DNA from: an uncultured Oscillospiraceae bacterium
Lineage (GTDB): Bacteria; Bacillota; Clostridia; Oscillospirales; Oscillospiraceae
DNA: 24,900 nucleotides
Assembly (NCBI GenBank): GCA_934572445.1
Contig: CAKTLD010000017.1
Location: forward strand, 1-24,900
Direction: 5' to 3'
Positions 15,246 to 22,865 of this stretch are shown one piece after another. A model generated the notes under the pieces. That model ran no database searches, was not told the origin of the DNA, and worked only from the letters and a program-made list of their open reading frames with translations. The number at the start of each line of letters is the position of its first letter. Positions within the stretch are counted from its first letter, which is position 1. A program made the position numbers and the translations under genes.

Positions 15246-16328
15246 TTGCAATATGTGATCCATGACAAGAAGTATCGCTTCAAGTTTGCGTTTGATACAC
15301 AGACCGGCGCATACATTCGTACCGGAATACTGGATGAAAACGGCAGAGACACCGGCAAAGATCCCTTCATGGCCTCCTATCCGCACCTGATCGACGTCGG
15401 CATCATGGGGCGCTGTATTCACGGAAAAAGCGGACTGTGCACAAAGGCGGGCATTGACTGCTACCAAAGCGGCCAGATGATCGCGGAGCCCAATATGTCC
15501 GTTGCGGATTTCCGGTGGATCGCCGAACAGTCCAAAGGCCGGTGCAGCCAGTTTGCATTAGGCGGACGCGGTGACCCTGATCAGCACGAGGATTTTGAAG
15601 AGGTTTTGAAAATCTGCCGGGAAAACGATCTCGTACCGAATTTCACGACGTCCGGCTACGGCATGACGCCGGAAATCGCAAAGCTATGTAAGCAGTATTG
15701 CGGCGCTGTGGCGGTCAGCTGGTATCGGAGCGAGTATACGCTCTCAGCGATCAGGCAGCTGCTGGATGCCGGGGTCAAAACCAATATTCACTATGTGCTG
15801 GGCAGAAACAGCATCGCCGAGGCGATCGACCGCCTGAAACGGAATGATTTTCCCCGGGGGATCAACGCCGTGATCTTTCTCCTGTATAAGCCCGTCGGCC
15901 AGGGGGTAAGGGAAAATATACTTGTTCCTGATGATCCGAGGGTCGCGGATTTTTTTGCCGAGGTGGATAAGCGTCATCCATTCAAAGTAGGGCTGGATAG
16001 CTGCAGCGTACCGGGCGCGGTCAGCTTTTGCAGGGCAATCGTGCCGGAGTCACTGGATACTTGCGAGGGGGGACGGTACAGCTGCTATATCGGCGCGGAT
16101 CTGACCATGGTGCCGTGCAGCTTTGACCGGAATAAGCGATACGAGGTCTCGCTGCGCGAAATGAGCATTTCAGATGCCTGGAACAGCGAACCATTTGAGC
16201 AGTTCAGAAACAGAATGAGAACTGCTTGTCCTGCTTGTGAGAAAAAGGAGCTGTGTATGGGCGGCTGCCCGCTCATGCCCGAAATCGTATGCTGCAGCAG
16301 CAGCAAAAAGAGCACAGTTAAGGGGTAA
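15246..16328 (+). CDS. Radical SAM/SPASM domain protein with CX7CX6C cluster motif
   Basis: The 360-residue protein begins at TTG (AAGGGTG 7 bases upstream; an in-frame stop lies just before). A radical SAM barrel is suggested by LIDVGIMG leading into Cys57, Cys65 and Cys72, spaced CX7CX6C rather than CX3CX2C, and by GGRGDP (~106-111) at the GGE position. The C-terminus is a good SPASM domain: Cys273, 280 and 291, then CPAC...C...C...C (328, 331, 337, 341, 349), binding auxiliary iron-sulfur clusters. Such enzymes typically modify peptides or proteins. Three bases separate it from the next gene, and that gene's ribosome binding site lies in its own last codons. The odd spacing could mean a distinct subfamily. 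Confidence 0.85.
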   Translation: MQYVIHDKKYRFKFAFDTQTGAYIRTGILDENGRDTGKDPFMASYPHLIDVGIMGRCIHGKSGLCTKAGIDCYQSGQMIAEPNMSVADFRWIAEQSKGRCSQFALGGRGDPDQHEDFEEVLKICRENDLVPNFTTSGYGMTPEIAKLCKQYCGAVAVSWYRSEYTLSAIRQLLDAGVKTNIHYVLGRNSIAEAIDRLKRNDFPRGINAVIFLLYKPVGQGVRENILVPDDPRVADFFAEVDKRHPFKVGLDSCSVPGAVSFCRAIVPESLDTCEGGRYSCYIGADLTMVPCSFDRNKRYEVSLREMSISDAWNSEPFEQFRNRMRTACPACEKKELCMGGCPLMPEIVCCSSSKKSTVKG

Positions 16329-16331
16329 ACT

Positions 16332-17420
16332 ATGAAGATCCGAACCGATTTTGTGACCAATTCCAGCAGCAGTAGTTTTTCAGTTTTAGTCACCGTCGAA
16401 GACAACAACGGGCATACCTTTTCTTTTGAAGAGAATCCCTATGACTATTACCCCGATTCCGGCGGCGACTGCCAGTTCAACGCTGATTTGAAAATGCTTA
16501 TGACCGATGATCTGGTAAAGGCGATCAAGGCGGCGCATGAAGTGAAATATGACCTTGAAGGACTCGACAAAGAGGGGTGGAATGAGCGGATCGAAAACGT
16601 AAAGGTTGGTGATGCCGCCGAATTGGTAAAGATCCCGGGGGTAACCAGTATCCGCTGGATGGACAAGGTCGATTATGTCGTAGATGTAAGAACAAAAGAG
16701 GGCTCGATCGGCCTTCTTCCCGGCAAGGCTCTGGATCTGGTCAAGTACGTTCTGGACAACGATGCCATCGAAGCAAAGGCTGTCGTCAGCAGCGTAAAGC
16801 CGCTGTCGAAGCGGGGCAAGAGCGCTAAAAATGCTTCGATCTCCGTCACGATCGACGCAGAAAAGAAAAATCCGGCGCAGGCCCTCATCTTCAAAGATGT
16901 TTCAGGCCTTGCCAGATTTCTCATAGATTCGGTATCGGACGACTATGAACCCGATGATGAAGAAAACGACACCCATGAGCAGGATACCCGTGCGCAGAAG
17001 GATAAGTTTATTGCCGATGTGAGCAAAAGCATCTCATCGACCGATGATATTGCAAAGATCTCTGTTCATCGGAAGTACAGCGCGTGGGGCGACCACGCCG
17101 ATCCGGTACCGGACAACGATGAAGCGCTTTGCGCGTATGCACGCAAAGTGCTGAACAGTTCAGGAGAAGAGCGGAAGCAATCCATTGAGGATATGCTTGC
17201 TTACATTCATCGGTCGAACCCAAACCGCTGCGGTGAAGTATTCGGTCATGGGTATGATGACATCCGCTATACATGGAACGGGGATGAAGCAACGCTCTTG
17301 ACGCTTGCGGAGCGGCTTTGCAGCTATCATTGCGCGGAGACATGCAGTGGACGGGAACACGATGAGCTTGACCTGAGAACAAAAGCAGTCAACTCTTATG
17401 CGGAGTTCGATCTGAATTGA
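16332..17420 (+). CDS. Protein with N-terminal DFVTNSSSSSF motif, candidate partner of radical SAM enzyme
   Basis: The 362-residue protein has a striking beginning, MKIRTDFVTNSSSSSF, with five serines at residues 11-15. I have seen this N-terminal motif on many otherwise unrelated hypothetical proteins of Firmicutes. The rest is soluble and acidic, with a very acidic linker (DDYEPDDEENDTHEQD, ~residues 200-216) between two domains. The second domain has conserved-looking Cys/His content (YHCAETCSGREHDE). No catalytic family is recognised. AAGGGG precedes the ATG by six bases and the gene follows the radical SAM gene by three bases, so the two are made together. Last gene before a two-hairpin repeat that can act as its terminator. 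Confidence 0.8.
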   Translation: MKIRTDFVTNSSSSSFSVLVTVEDNNGHTFSFEENPYDYYPDSGGDCQFNADLKMLMTDDLVKAIKAAHEVKYDLEGLDKEGWNERIENVKVGDAAELVKIPGVTSIRWMDKVDYVVDVRTKEGSIGLLPGKALDLVKYVLDNDAIEAKAVVSSVKPLSKRGKSAKNASISVTIDAEKKNPAQALIFKDVSGLARFLIDSVSDDYEPDDEENDTHEQDTRAQKDKFIADVSKSISSTDDIAKISVHRKYSAWGDHADPVPDNDEALCAYARKVLNSSGEERKQSIEDMLAYIHRSNPNRCGEVFGHGYDDIRYTWNGDEATLLTLAERLCSYHCAETCSGREHDELDLRTKAVNSYAEFDLN

Positions 17421-17429
17421 GATACCGGA

Positions 17430-17499
17430 GAAGCGGATGCACGCCATAGGCGTGCATCCGCTTCCTTCGATGCTGCAGCCCCACTGGGCTGCGTATTTC
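17430..17499 (+). repeat. Two-hairpin structured repeat, copy B (likely terminator)
   Basis: A 16-bp perfect stem (GAAGCGGATGCACGCC / GGCGTGCATCCGCTTC, loop ATA) is followed by a GCAGCCC / GGGCTGC hairpin and GTATTTC. Length, layout and much sequence match copy A at 3191-3260. Relative to copy A the CA/TG pair of bases in the first stem is replaced by TG/CA, keeping the pairing. It lies between the convergent ends of the TNSSSSS gene and the lipoprotein-flavodoxin gene. Confidence 0.75.
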
Positions 17500-17516
17500 A
17501 TGAACAGGGCCCGCTT

Positions 17517-18359
17517 TCACAGATCGAGCCATATATCCAGCAGTCTTTTTGCTGCATCCCGGTCGTTTTGGGCGGTTGTTCCGGCGACAGCAAGGCCGTC
17601 CAGGACTACTGCGCCGCTGCAGGCACTTTGAATACTGCCAACTGTGCCCGACAAGCCGCTGCCTGCGTGGGTGCAGAAGGGAATGATGGTCTTGCCTGTA
17701 AAGTCGCAGCTTTCCAGAAATGTATAGACCGCCATCGGCATATCGCCGTACCAGATGGGATAGCCGAGATAGATCACATCATAATCCGCGAAGTTCGTCA
17801 CCACGGACGCAAGCTCCGGTCTTGCGCCTGAATCCCGCTCCTGTCTGGCGACCGCTGTACATTCGTCATAGTCCTCCGGATAAGCATTGACCGTCCGGAT
17901 ACGGAAGGTATCTGCACCGACCGCATCTGCGATCATTTCCGCGACGATCTCCGTATTTCCCTTTTCGATCACGCCGACGCCGTAATTCTCACCGGCACGG
18001 GAAAAGTACGCAACAAGCGTTTTGGACGCGGCGGGAGTCTTTTCCTGCTCAGATGGCACCGGCCCGTCTTCTTCCCTTACAGAAGCATTTGCAGGAGGGA
18101 ACTCCGCAGGCGCTTGTGGGGCGGTCACATTATTTGTTGCGGCTTGAGAGCTTTGCTCAGAAGAAATATCGTCTATAGGCGCAGCAGAGGTGTCTTCTGA
18201 AGCCTGTTCGTTTTCCGCCTCAGGCGTTGCCGTGGAAACGACATCCGCTGCCTCGTCCTGTGATATCTCCAGTTCAGTGTCTGCCTGATTGCCGCAAGCC
18301 GCCAGCATGAACACCAGCAGAACCGACAGCAGAATGATCACAAGTTTCTTTTTCATCAT
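17517..18359 (-). CDS. Lipoprotein-anchored flavodoxin
   Basis: The 280-residue protein has a lipoprotein signal (MKKKLVIILLSVLLVF, then MLAACGN; lipobox LAAC, lipid cysteine ~22). A ~90-residue low-complexity linker rich in Glu, Ser, Thr, Ala and Pro follows, and then a flavodoxin domain of the flavodoxin_4 kind (~112-280: LVAYFSRAGENYGVG, KGNTEIVAEMI, DVIYLGYPIWYGDMPM, FCTHAGSGLSGTV). The FMN domain should lie outside the membrane, tethered by the flexible linker. Its ATG overlaps the SDR stop (ATGA), so it is translationally coupled and last in the redox operon. An extracytoplasmic electron carrier is the likely role, inferred. Confidence 0.9.
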   Translation of the reverse strand: MMKKKLVIILLSVLLVFMLAACGNQADTELEISQDEAADVVSTATPEAENEQASEDTSAAPIDDISSEQSSQAATNNVTAPQAPAEFPPANASVREEDGPVPSEQEKTPAASKTLVAYFSRAGENYGVGVIEKGNTEIVAEMIADAVGADTFRIRTVNAYPEDYDECTAVARQERDSGARPELASVVTNFADYDVIYLGYPIWYGDMPMAVYTFLESCDFTGKTIIPFCTHAGSGLSGTVGSIQSACSGAVVLDGLAVAGTTAQNDRDAAKRLLDIWLDL

Positions 18360-19189
18360 GTCTCCGGTTTCAGCGGGCCGTAATAGTAGCTGGCCGTGGC
18401 GCCGCCGTCAATGAGAAAGGTAGAACCACTGATAAAAGCACCCTTGTCGCTCATGAGCAGTACTGCCACATTGGCAACTTCATCTGCTGTGCCTGGGCGG
18501 CCCGCGGGACATTTGGCAAACATATTCTTATAGAAATCCCCGCGGGGACCGTTGAACTCATCCAGCGCCAAAGGTGTGACGATGATGCCGGGGGCAATGT
18601 CGTTGAGCCGCGCGCCCCGCTTGCCCCATTCGACTGCCTGCGCCATAACGCGCTTCTCGTTGCAGCGTTTGGCCAGCTGGTAGGCGTGGAGCGTATCGCG
18701 GATGTTCTCAGGCTGCAAAAAGTCGAGCGACAGCAGCTCCTCCGCCGGCGTGGTGGCAAGCTTTTCATCCTGCTCCACTGTCAGGGCAGGCATCCGCCAT
18801 CCGGACTGGCTGGAAATGGTGACGCCCACGCCGCCCTCGGCAATGACCTTGCCTACCTCTTCCAACAGCACCGCTGTGCCGTAAAGATCGACTTTCAAAA
18901 TTGCCTCAATGGGAGCCTGACTGGGAGAAACGCCCGCGGCGTTCACCAGCATTTTGATGGGACCGTACTTCTGTCCCTCGGTGATCAGCGCTTTGATGGA
19001 GTCCCGGCTGGACAAGTCCATCTCCACCGGAACCACATCGAAGCCAGCCTCGTTCATCGTTTTGGCGATGGCCTGCGCATTTGCGAGCTTCTTGTCGCCG
19101 ACGACGATCTTCATACCTGCGCCCATGCGGCGGGCGATGGCCATGCCGATCTGCCCGGCACCGGCCAAAAGCATAACATTCTTCATCAT
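18356..19189 (-). CDS. Short-chain dehydrogenase/reductase (SDR)
   Basis: The 277-residue protein has a Rossmann nucleotide-binding start with a slightly unusual glycine motif (LAGAGQIGMAIARRMG, where TGxxxGIG is classical). It also has NAAGVSPSQAP (NAG motif), TISSQSGW (catalytic serine), HAYQLAKRCNEK (catalytic YxxxK) and a C-terminal FISGSTFLIDGGA typical of SDRs. It would be an NAD(P)H-dependent ketone/alcohol oxidoreductase; the substrate is unknown. The start is the ATG at 19189 or the next codon (19186), following AAGGAGA; an upstream extension to 19270 lies in the flavodoxin gene. It sits 7 bases after that flavodoxin stop. Confidence 0.92.
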   Translation of the reverse strand: MMKNVMLLAGAGQIGMAIARRMGAGMKIVVGDKKLANAQAIAKTMNEAGFDVVPVEMDLSSRDSIKALITEGQKYGPIKMLVNAAGVSPSQAPIEAILKVDLYGTAVLLEEVGKVIAEGGVGVTISSQSGWRMPALTVEQDEKLATTPAEELLSLDFLQPENIRDTLHAYQLAKRCNEKRVMAQAVEWGKRGARLNDIAPGIIVTPLALDEFNGPRGDFYKNMFAKCPAGRPGTADEVANVAVLLMSDKGAFISGSTFLIDGGATASYYYGPLKPET

Positions 19190-19196
19190 ATTCTCC

Positions 19197-19694
19197 TTAC
19201 AAAAGGGCCTTGACGCTCTGCGCCCAGGCGTTGATCTTTGCCTCCGGCGTTTCCAGATGGTCGCCGCCATTGGAGTCGAACTTCACCTGCATCTCGCAGG
19301 CAAACTCTGCGCCGGAGCAAATGCTTTCCATATCTTTGATGGCATGACCCGGCCAGCCGCCGTTGGTCATAAACGGCACAACGGTCTTGCCGGCAAAGTC
19401 GTTCCGGTGCAGGAATGTCTTCACCGCGAGAGCCATGGTGTACCACCAGGTCGGCGTGCCGACGGCGATCACATCATAGTCTGCAATATCCACGCCGACC
19501 GGCTTTAGCTCCGGCTCATAGCCCTGATGGACCTCCCGCTGTCCCTGCTCCACCACGTCGTTGTAGCTGCCGGAATAGGGCACAGCCGTGTCAATCTTCA
19601 AAAGCTCGCCGCCTGCAACGCCCTGGAGCGTTTTCGCAATGCGCTCTGTGTTGCCGCACGACCAGGAGTAGTAAACGATCAGGAGTTTTTTCAT
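19197..19694 (-). CDS. Flavodoxin
   Basis: This 165-residue cytosolic flavodoxin has the FMN phosphate loop YYSWSCGNTERIAK (residues 7-20), DYDVIAVGTPTWWYTMALAV at the isoalloxazine loop and FMTNGGWPGHAIKDM late. It is an FMN electron carrier or small NAD(P)H:quinone-type reductase of the flavodoxin family. The start is the ATG at 19694, overlapping the stop of the preceding flavodoxin (ATGA) with GAGGAGG upstream. It is the second of three flavodoxin genes in the operon. Confidence 0.92.
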   Translation of the reverse strand: MKKLLIVYYSWSCGNTERIAKTLQGVAGGELLKIDTAVPYSGSYNDVVEQGQREVHQGYEPELKPVGVDIADYDVIAVGTPTWWYTMALAVKTFLHRNDFAGKTVVPFMTNGGWPGHAIKDMESICSGAEFACEMQVKFDSNGGDHLETPEAKINAWAQSVKALL

Positions 19695-20206
19695 CTTGCG
19701 ACCTCCTCGCCCCACTGCTCCAGCACCGCTTTTGCATTGTCCACGGCACTGCCGCGAACCGCAAGGCCACGGGTAACGACTGCGCCCGGCGCGGCCTTTT
19801 GAATGTCCTCTACCGTATGGGAAAGGCCGCTGCCCTCATGGGTGCAGAAGGGGTGGATCGTCTTACCGGTGAAATCGTAGTTTTCGAGGAAGGTGCAGAC
19901 CGCCATCGGCATGGTGCCCCAGTAGTTGGGATAGCCTAAATAAATCTCGTCATAAGCGTCCAGATCATCGGGCAAATCCAGCACCTCCGGGCGGGCGTTG
20001 GCCTGCAAGTCGGCCTTGGCCTCGGCGGTGCAGGTGTCGTAGTTATCAGAATAGGGCTGCGCCTGTTCGATTTTGTAAAGCTCGCCGCCGGTCATGCTGG
20101 CCAGCATCTTGGCTGCCTTTTCCGTGTTGCCGACGGAAATGCGGCGGTGCGCGCCGCCAAAGTAATTCTCTCCCGCGCGGGAGTAAAATGCGATCAAAGC
20201 TGCCAT
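19691..20206 (-). CDS. Flavodoxin (flavodoxin_4 type)
   Basis: The 171-residue protein has AFYSRAGENYFGGAHR and SVGNTEKAAKML at the FMN loop, DEIYLGYPNYWGTMPMAV in the middle and PFCTHEGSGLSHTVEDI near the end. This pattern is shared with the lipoprotein flavodoxin at 17517-18359, so the two are paralogues. Cytosolic, no signal. The start at ATG 20206 is set by AAAGGAGA six bases upstream. It overlaps the next flavodoxin by four bases and follows the iron-sulfur flavoprotein-like gene by one base. Confidence 0.92.
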   Translation of the reverse strand: MAALIAFYSRAGENYFGGAHRRISVGNTEKAAKMLASMTGGELYKIEQAQPYSDNYDTCTAEAKADLQANARPEVLDLPDDLDAYDEIYLGYPNYWGTMPMAVCTFLENYDFTGKTIHPFCTHEGSGLSHTVEDIQKAAPGAVVTRGLAVRGSAVDNAKAVLEQWGEEVAR

Positions 20207-20207
20207 A

Positions 20208-20738
20208 TCAAATCTCCTTTCCCATATCAAAAGCCTGTTTCAGCGAAGGATGGCGATACACATCGCCCTTGTCCCAAGTGCCGGTGCCAAAGATCACGCC
20301 CGCTTCCTTCGCCCCCGGCAGACAGCGCAGGAAGCCTCGGAAGTCTGCCAGCGTTTCGTCCGCGGCGCTGTGCTGGGGATCGGCCGCCGTGACGATCAGA
20401 TAGAACGTCTTATCGCGGATGGCCTGATAGTCGGCCAAGCAGCGGTCGATCATGGCTTTCATCTGGGCACAGACGGAGTAGAAGTACACCGGCGAGGCCA
20501 GCACGATCACATCCGCCGCCTTGAGTGCGTCCAGTACCTCCGCCATATCGTCCTTCCGGACGCATACATGGCTTTCGGCGCAGCCGGAGCAGGCAGCACA
20601 CGGAGCGATTTTCTTTTCCGCCAGCCGGATTTTTTCTATCTCGTGACCGTTTTCCGCTGCACCCTTCAAAAATTCGTCGCACAGTACATCGGAATTGCCT
20701 CCCTTGCGGGGGCTGGAACTGATGGCAAGTACCTTCAT
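20208..20738 (-). CDS. NADPH-dependent FMN reductase / iron-sulfur flavoprotein-like
   Basis: The 176-residue protein begins with the NADPH-dependent FMN reductase fold (KVLAISSSPRKGGNSDVLCD, FMN phosphate loop SSPRKGGNS). It carries a compact cysteine cluster, CAACSGCAESHVC (CX2CX2CX5C, ~residues 47-59), as in iron-sulfur flavoproteins that hold a 4Fe-4S cluster. VLASPVYFYSVCAQMKAMID is the usual flavin-side segment. The start is the ATG at 20738 (AGAGGG upstream, about nine bases); longer starts are upstream of the promoter. It is the first gene of the redox operon and could feed electrons to the flavodoxins. Confidence 0.9.
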   Translation of the reverse strand: MKVLAISSSPRKGGNSDVLCDEFLKGAAENGHEIEKIRLAEKKIAPCAACSGCAESHVCVRKDDMAEVLDALKAADVIVLASPVYFYSVCAQMKAMIDRCLADYQAIRDKTFYLIVTAADPQHSAADETLADFRGFLRCLPGAKEAGVIFGTGTWDKGDVYRHPSLKQAFDMGKEI

Positions 20739-20768
20739 TGGAACACCCTCTCTGTTTTTGATGCCTTT

Positions 20769-20797
20769 ATTGTAGCTAAGCAGGTCTCCGCAATCAA
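20769..20797 (-). promoter_or_regulatory. Promoter of the redox operon
   Basis: On the minus strand TTGATT (20792-20797) and TACAAT (20769-20774) are 17 bases apart, about 35 bases upstream of the first gene's start. The TetR gene ends just upstream and is closed by a terminator, so the operon has its own promoter. Confidence 0.65.
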
Positions 20798-20841
20798 TTT
20801 CGCTTTCGGAGCTTTTGAATAAGTAAAACTGATATGAACGC

Positions 20842-20879
20842 AAAAAGAGAGACAGAACCGCAAAACGGTTCTATCTCTT
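20842..20879 (-). terminator. Terminator of the TetR unit
   Basis: On the minus strand an AAGAGATAGAACCG / CGGTTCTGTCTCTC stem with one mismatch is followed by TTTTT. It separates the TetR transcript from the redox operon promoter at 20769-20797. Confidence 0.8.
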
Positions 20880-20920
20880 GCATCTTCGCGCAACGCGCGG
20901 CATTTTGGGAGTTGTTTTCC

Positions 20921-21508
20921 TCAGTCTCGCTCACATTTCGTGCATCCACGCATCACGGCAACGATATGTTCAATGCTGTCCCGGCAATCGTCCCGAAGCC
21001 ACCGGTCGATGATCGCCATCAGTCCGCTGATATAAAACGCCATCATGTATTCCCGATCCGCAGGCGTCACATGAAAGCGGTCTAAAATCGGTGTAAGCAC
21101 ATACTGATTCAGACCGCCGTAGGCATCTTTCATGCGCAGAACCGCCGCCTGTTCCACTGCGACCCGGAAAATGCGGCGGTGCTCTTTGATATAAGCCAGG
21201 TACGGCGTCAGATACTCTGGGATTACAAGGTATAGTTCCTCCAGCGGGCGATCCGGCAGCTTTTCCAAAAACTCTGCTGTATTCTGCGGCATAGCCTTCA
21301 CAAATCGGTCAACGATGTACTGTGCGCTTTCCGCCAACAGGTCTGCCATCGTCTCATAGTGCAGGTAGAAAGTGGAGCGGTTGACGCCTGCCTCCTCGCA
21401 AATTTCCTTGACGGTGATATAGGAAAAGTCCTTCTTTTCAAGGATCGCCAGAAATGCTTCGTCCATTCTGGCCGCAGTAGCGAAGTATTTACTCTCCGAT
21501 CGATTCAA
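20921..21508 (-). CDS. TetR/AcrR family transcriptional regulator
   Basis: The 195-residue protein has the TetR N-terminal helix-turn-helix (FSYITVKEICEEAGVNRSTF, then YLHYETMADLL, ~residues 28-60) and an all-helical ligand-binding domain typical of small clostridial regulators. It begins at a TTG (21508) with AAGGTG seven bases upstream and overlaps the end of the membrane protein gene by 20 bases, so it is co-translated. It likely controls its own unit and perhaps the redox operon just downstream; neither is shown by the sequence. The helix-turn-helix assignment is firm. Confidence 0.92.
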   Translation of the reverse strand: MNRSESKYFATAARMDEAFLAILEKKDFSYITVKEICEEAGVNRSTFYLHYETMADLLAESAQYIVDRFVKAMPQNTAEFLEKLPDRPLEELYLVIPEYLTPYLAYIKEHRRIFRVAVEQAAVLRMKDAYGGLNQYVLTPILDRFHVTPADREYMMAFYISGLMAIIDRWLRDDCRDSIEHIVAVMRGCTKCERD

Positions 21509-22394
21509 CAGATGACACCTTCTTTCTCAGAGTCCTGCTGTGCAGCAGCATATACACCGCGATCGCGATCACGGCGCCATAGACAAACCCGCCGGTGATG
21601 GTGTTCATCATCATGCGGAAGCGTTCTCCGTTTTCCGAAAAGCGGAAGATCATAGCCGTCTGCAAGCCGAGGATCGACATCATGGCAGAGATCAGGTTCA
21701 GCACCTTGGCGGCGGACAGAATGGGGCTGCCCAGCCTGCGGAACTTCACAAGATTGATAACGGATGCCGTCATGGCATAAAAGGTGTACAGCGCCGACAG
21801 ATAGATGATGCTGCCCGGATAGAAAAAGCCGGAGTTTGTCCGCACCATCAGCACGATCATACCGCCCATGGGGATGTTCAGCAGAAACAGCAGCCATGCC
21901 GTTGTGCGGTAACAGCGGCGTTCCAGCGCCGGACCGCGGCGGCGATAGCAGACGATCAGATAAGACCGCAAGCCGCCGAGCACCAGATAGTAGACCGCCA
22001 TAGAGGCAAACCACACCGAAGCATAGCGGATACCGGCAATGACGCGGAACACCACATAGAAGAAATTGACCGTCATGCCCTGATAGATGCTGACGCTTCC
22101 GCGAAAGGCAAGGCCGGTCAGATACCGGCCGATGATTTGAGATGATGCGGCTTTCTGCATGAGTCCACTGCCCATGACCGCAGATCTTATTTTCCTTGTC
22201 AGGCATGGCAATACCGCCAGCCATATCGCAAGAGAATACGCCGACATACCGTAGATCATGTATGCCTGCGCACCTCTTGTGTTTCGGGTCACAAAGATGA
22301 AAGCCAGCGCGGCAAAGGAAAGCGGCGGCGCAAAAAGCAGCACCCACCCGGACGGACGCAGCAGCTTTTGAAAAAACGTCCTCGCCCGTTCCAT
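21489..22394 (-). CDS. Multi-pass membrane protein of unknown function
   Basis: The 301-residue protein has about seven or eight hydrophobic segments, for example WVLLFAPPLSFAALAFIFV, SLAIWLAVLPCL, ASVWFASMAVYYLVLGG, TTAWLLFLLNIPMGGMIVLM and GGFVYGAVIAIAVYMLL. A basic loop (CYRRRGPALERRCYR) lies in the middle. No family signature is recognised, and there is no nucleotide-binding motif. It begins 3 bases after the stop of the preceding small membrane protein and overlaps tetR at its end, so all three form one unit, possibly a TetR-controlled export or stress module. Confidence 0.8.
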   Translation of the reverse strand: MERARTFFQKLLRPSGWVLLFAPPLSFAALAFIFVTRNTRGAQAYMIYGMSAYSLAIWLAVLPCLTRKIRSAVMGSGLMQKAASSQIIGRYLTGLAFRGSVSIYQGMTVNFFYVVFRVIAGIRYASVWFASMAVYYLVLGGLRSYLIVCYRRRGPALERRCYRTTAWLLFLLNIPMGGMIVLMVRTNSGFFYPGSIIYLSALYTFYAMTASVINLVKFRRLGSPILSAAKVLNLISAMMSILGLQTAMIFRFSENGERFRMMMNTITGGFVYGAVIAIAVYMLLHSRTLRKKVSSVESIGE

Positions 22395-22397
22395 GTG

Positions 22398-22751
22398 TTA
22401 CTTCTCGCTGATCTCTTTTGCCAGCTCCATGATCTCAAAGGCATATTTCTGCTTGCCCTTTGCCAGCAGCTTCTTGTAGATGGGGTAGTTGATGCAGATG
22501 CCGGCCATGCCCACTACGCCGATCATGATGCCCAGCGCAAAGGAACCGGTGGTCCCGCTGCCGATCTGCCCCATGGCAAGACACATTCCAATGCCGAAAA
22601 CAAGGGCGGCAATGATGCCGAACGTGTAGGTGAAAACGGATGCCGGACGCTTGGCTTTTGCGTCCAGCTTGCGCAGGGCGACCACCTTGGAGGTGTCCTT
22701 GGGCGCGTATTCGTTGGCGAGCTGTTCTGCGTAGATCTTATCGGTATTCAT
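22398..22751 (-). CDS. Small two-helix membrane protein
   Basis: The 117-residue protein has a soluble start (MNTDKIYAEQLANEYAPKDT) and two membrane segments (~40-60 and ~68-90). A basic, helical tail ends in ALEIxELAKE-like sequence (AFEIMELAKEISEK). Near-identical proteins occur across clostridia next to TetR regulators; some databases label them 'dihydropteridine reductase', for which nothing in this sequence gives support. ATG with AAGGAGG about nine bases upstream. First gene of the tetR unit. Confidence 0.82.
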   Translation of the reverse strand: MNTDKIYAEQLANEYAPKDTSKVVALRKLDAKAKRPASVFTYTFGIIAALVFGIGMCLAMGQIGSGTTGSFALGIMIGVVGMAGICINYPIYKKLLAKGKQKYAFEIMELAKEISEK

Positions 22752-22865
22752 GGCTTGCTGCCTCCTTCATTTGATGGCTTTATGATACCAACAAAGAAGG
22801 CACAGCGGAACAACACGAATAGCGGTTTGTGTCGCGTTCAGGAATTTGATTTGCCGCCGTCTCTC

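Noticed and set aside
20147..20403. Plus-strand ORFs opposite the start of the flavodoxin
   Set aside because: Pro/Arg/Ser-rich shadow composition over two certain minus-strand genes.
21505..22347. Second minus-strand ORF inside the 301-aa membrane protein gene
   Set aside because: It is a frame-shifted reading rich in Arg, His and Cys, while the other frame gives clean membrane helices and joins the neighbours with tight spacing.
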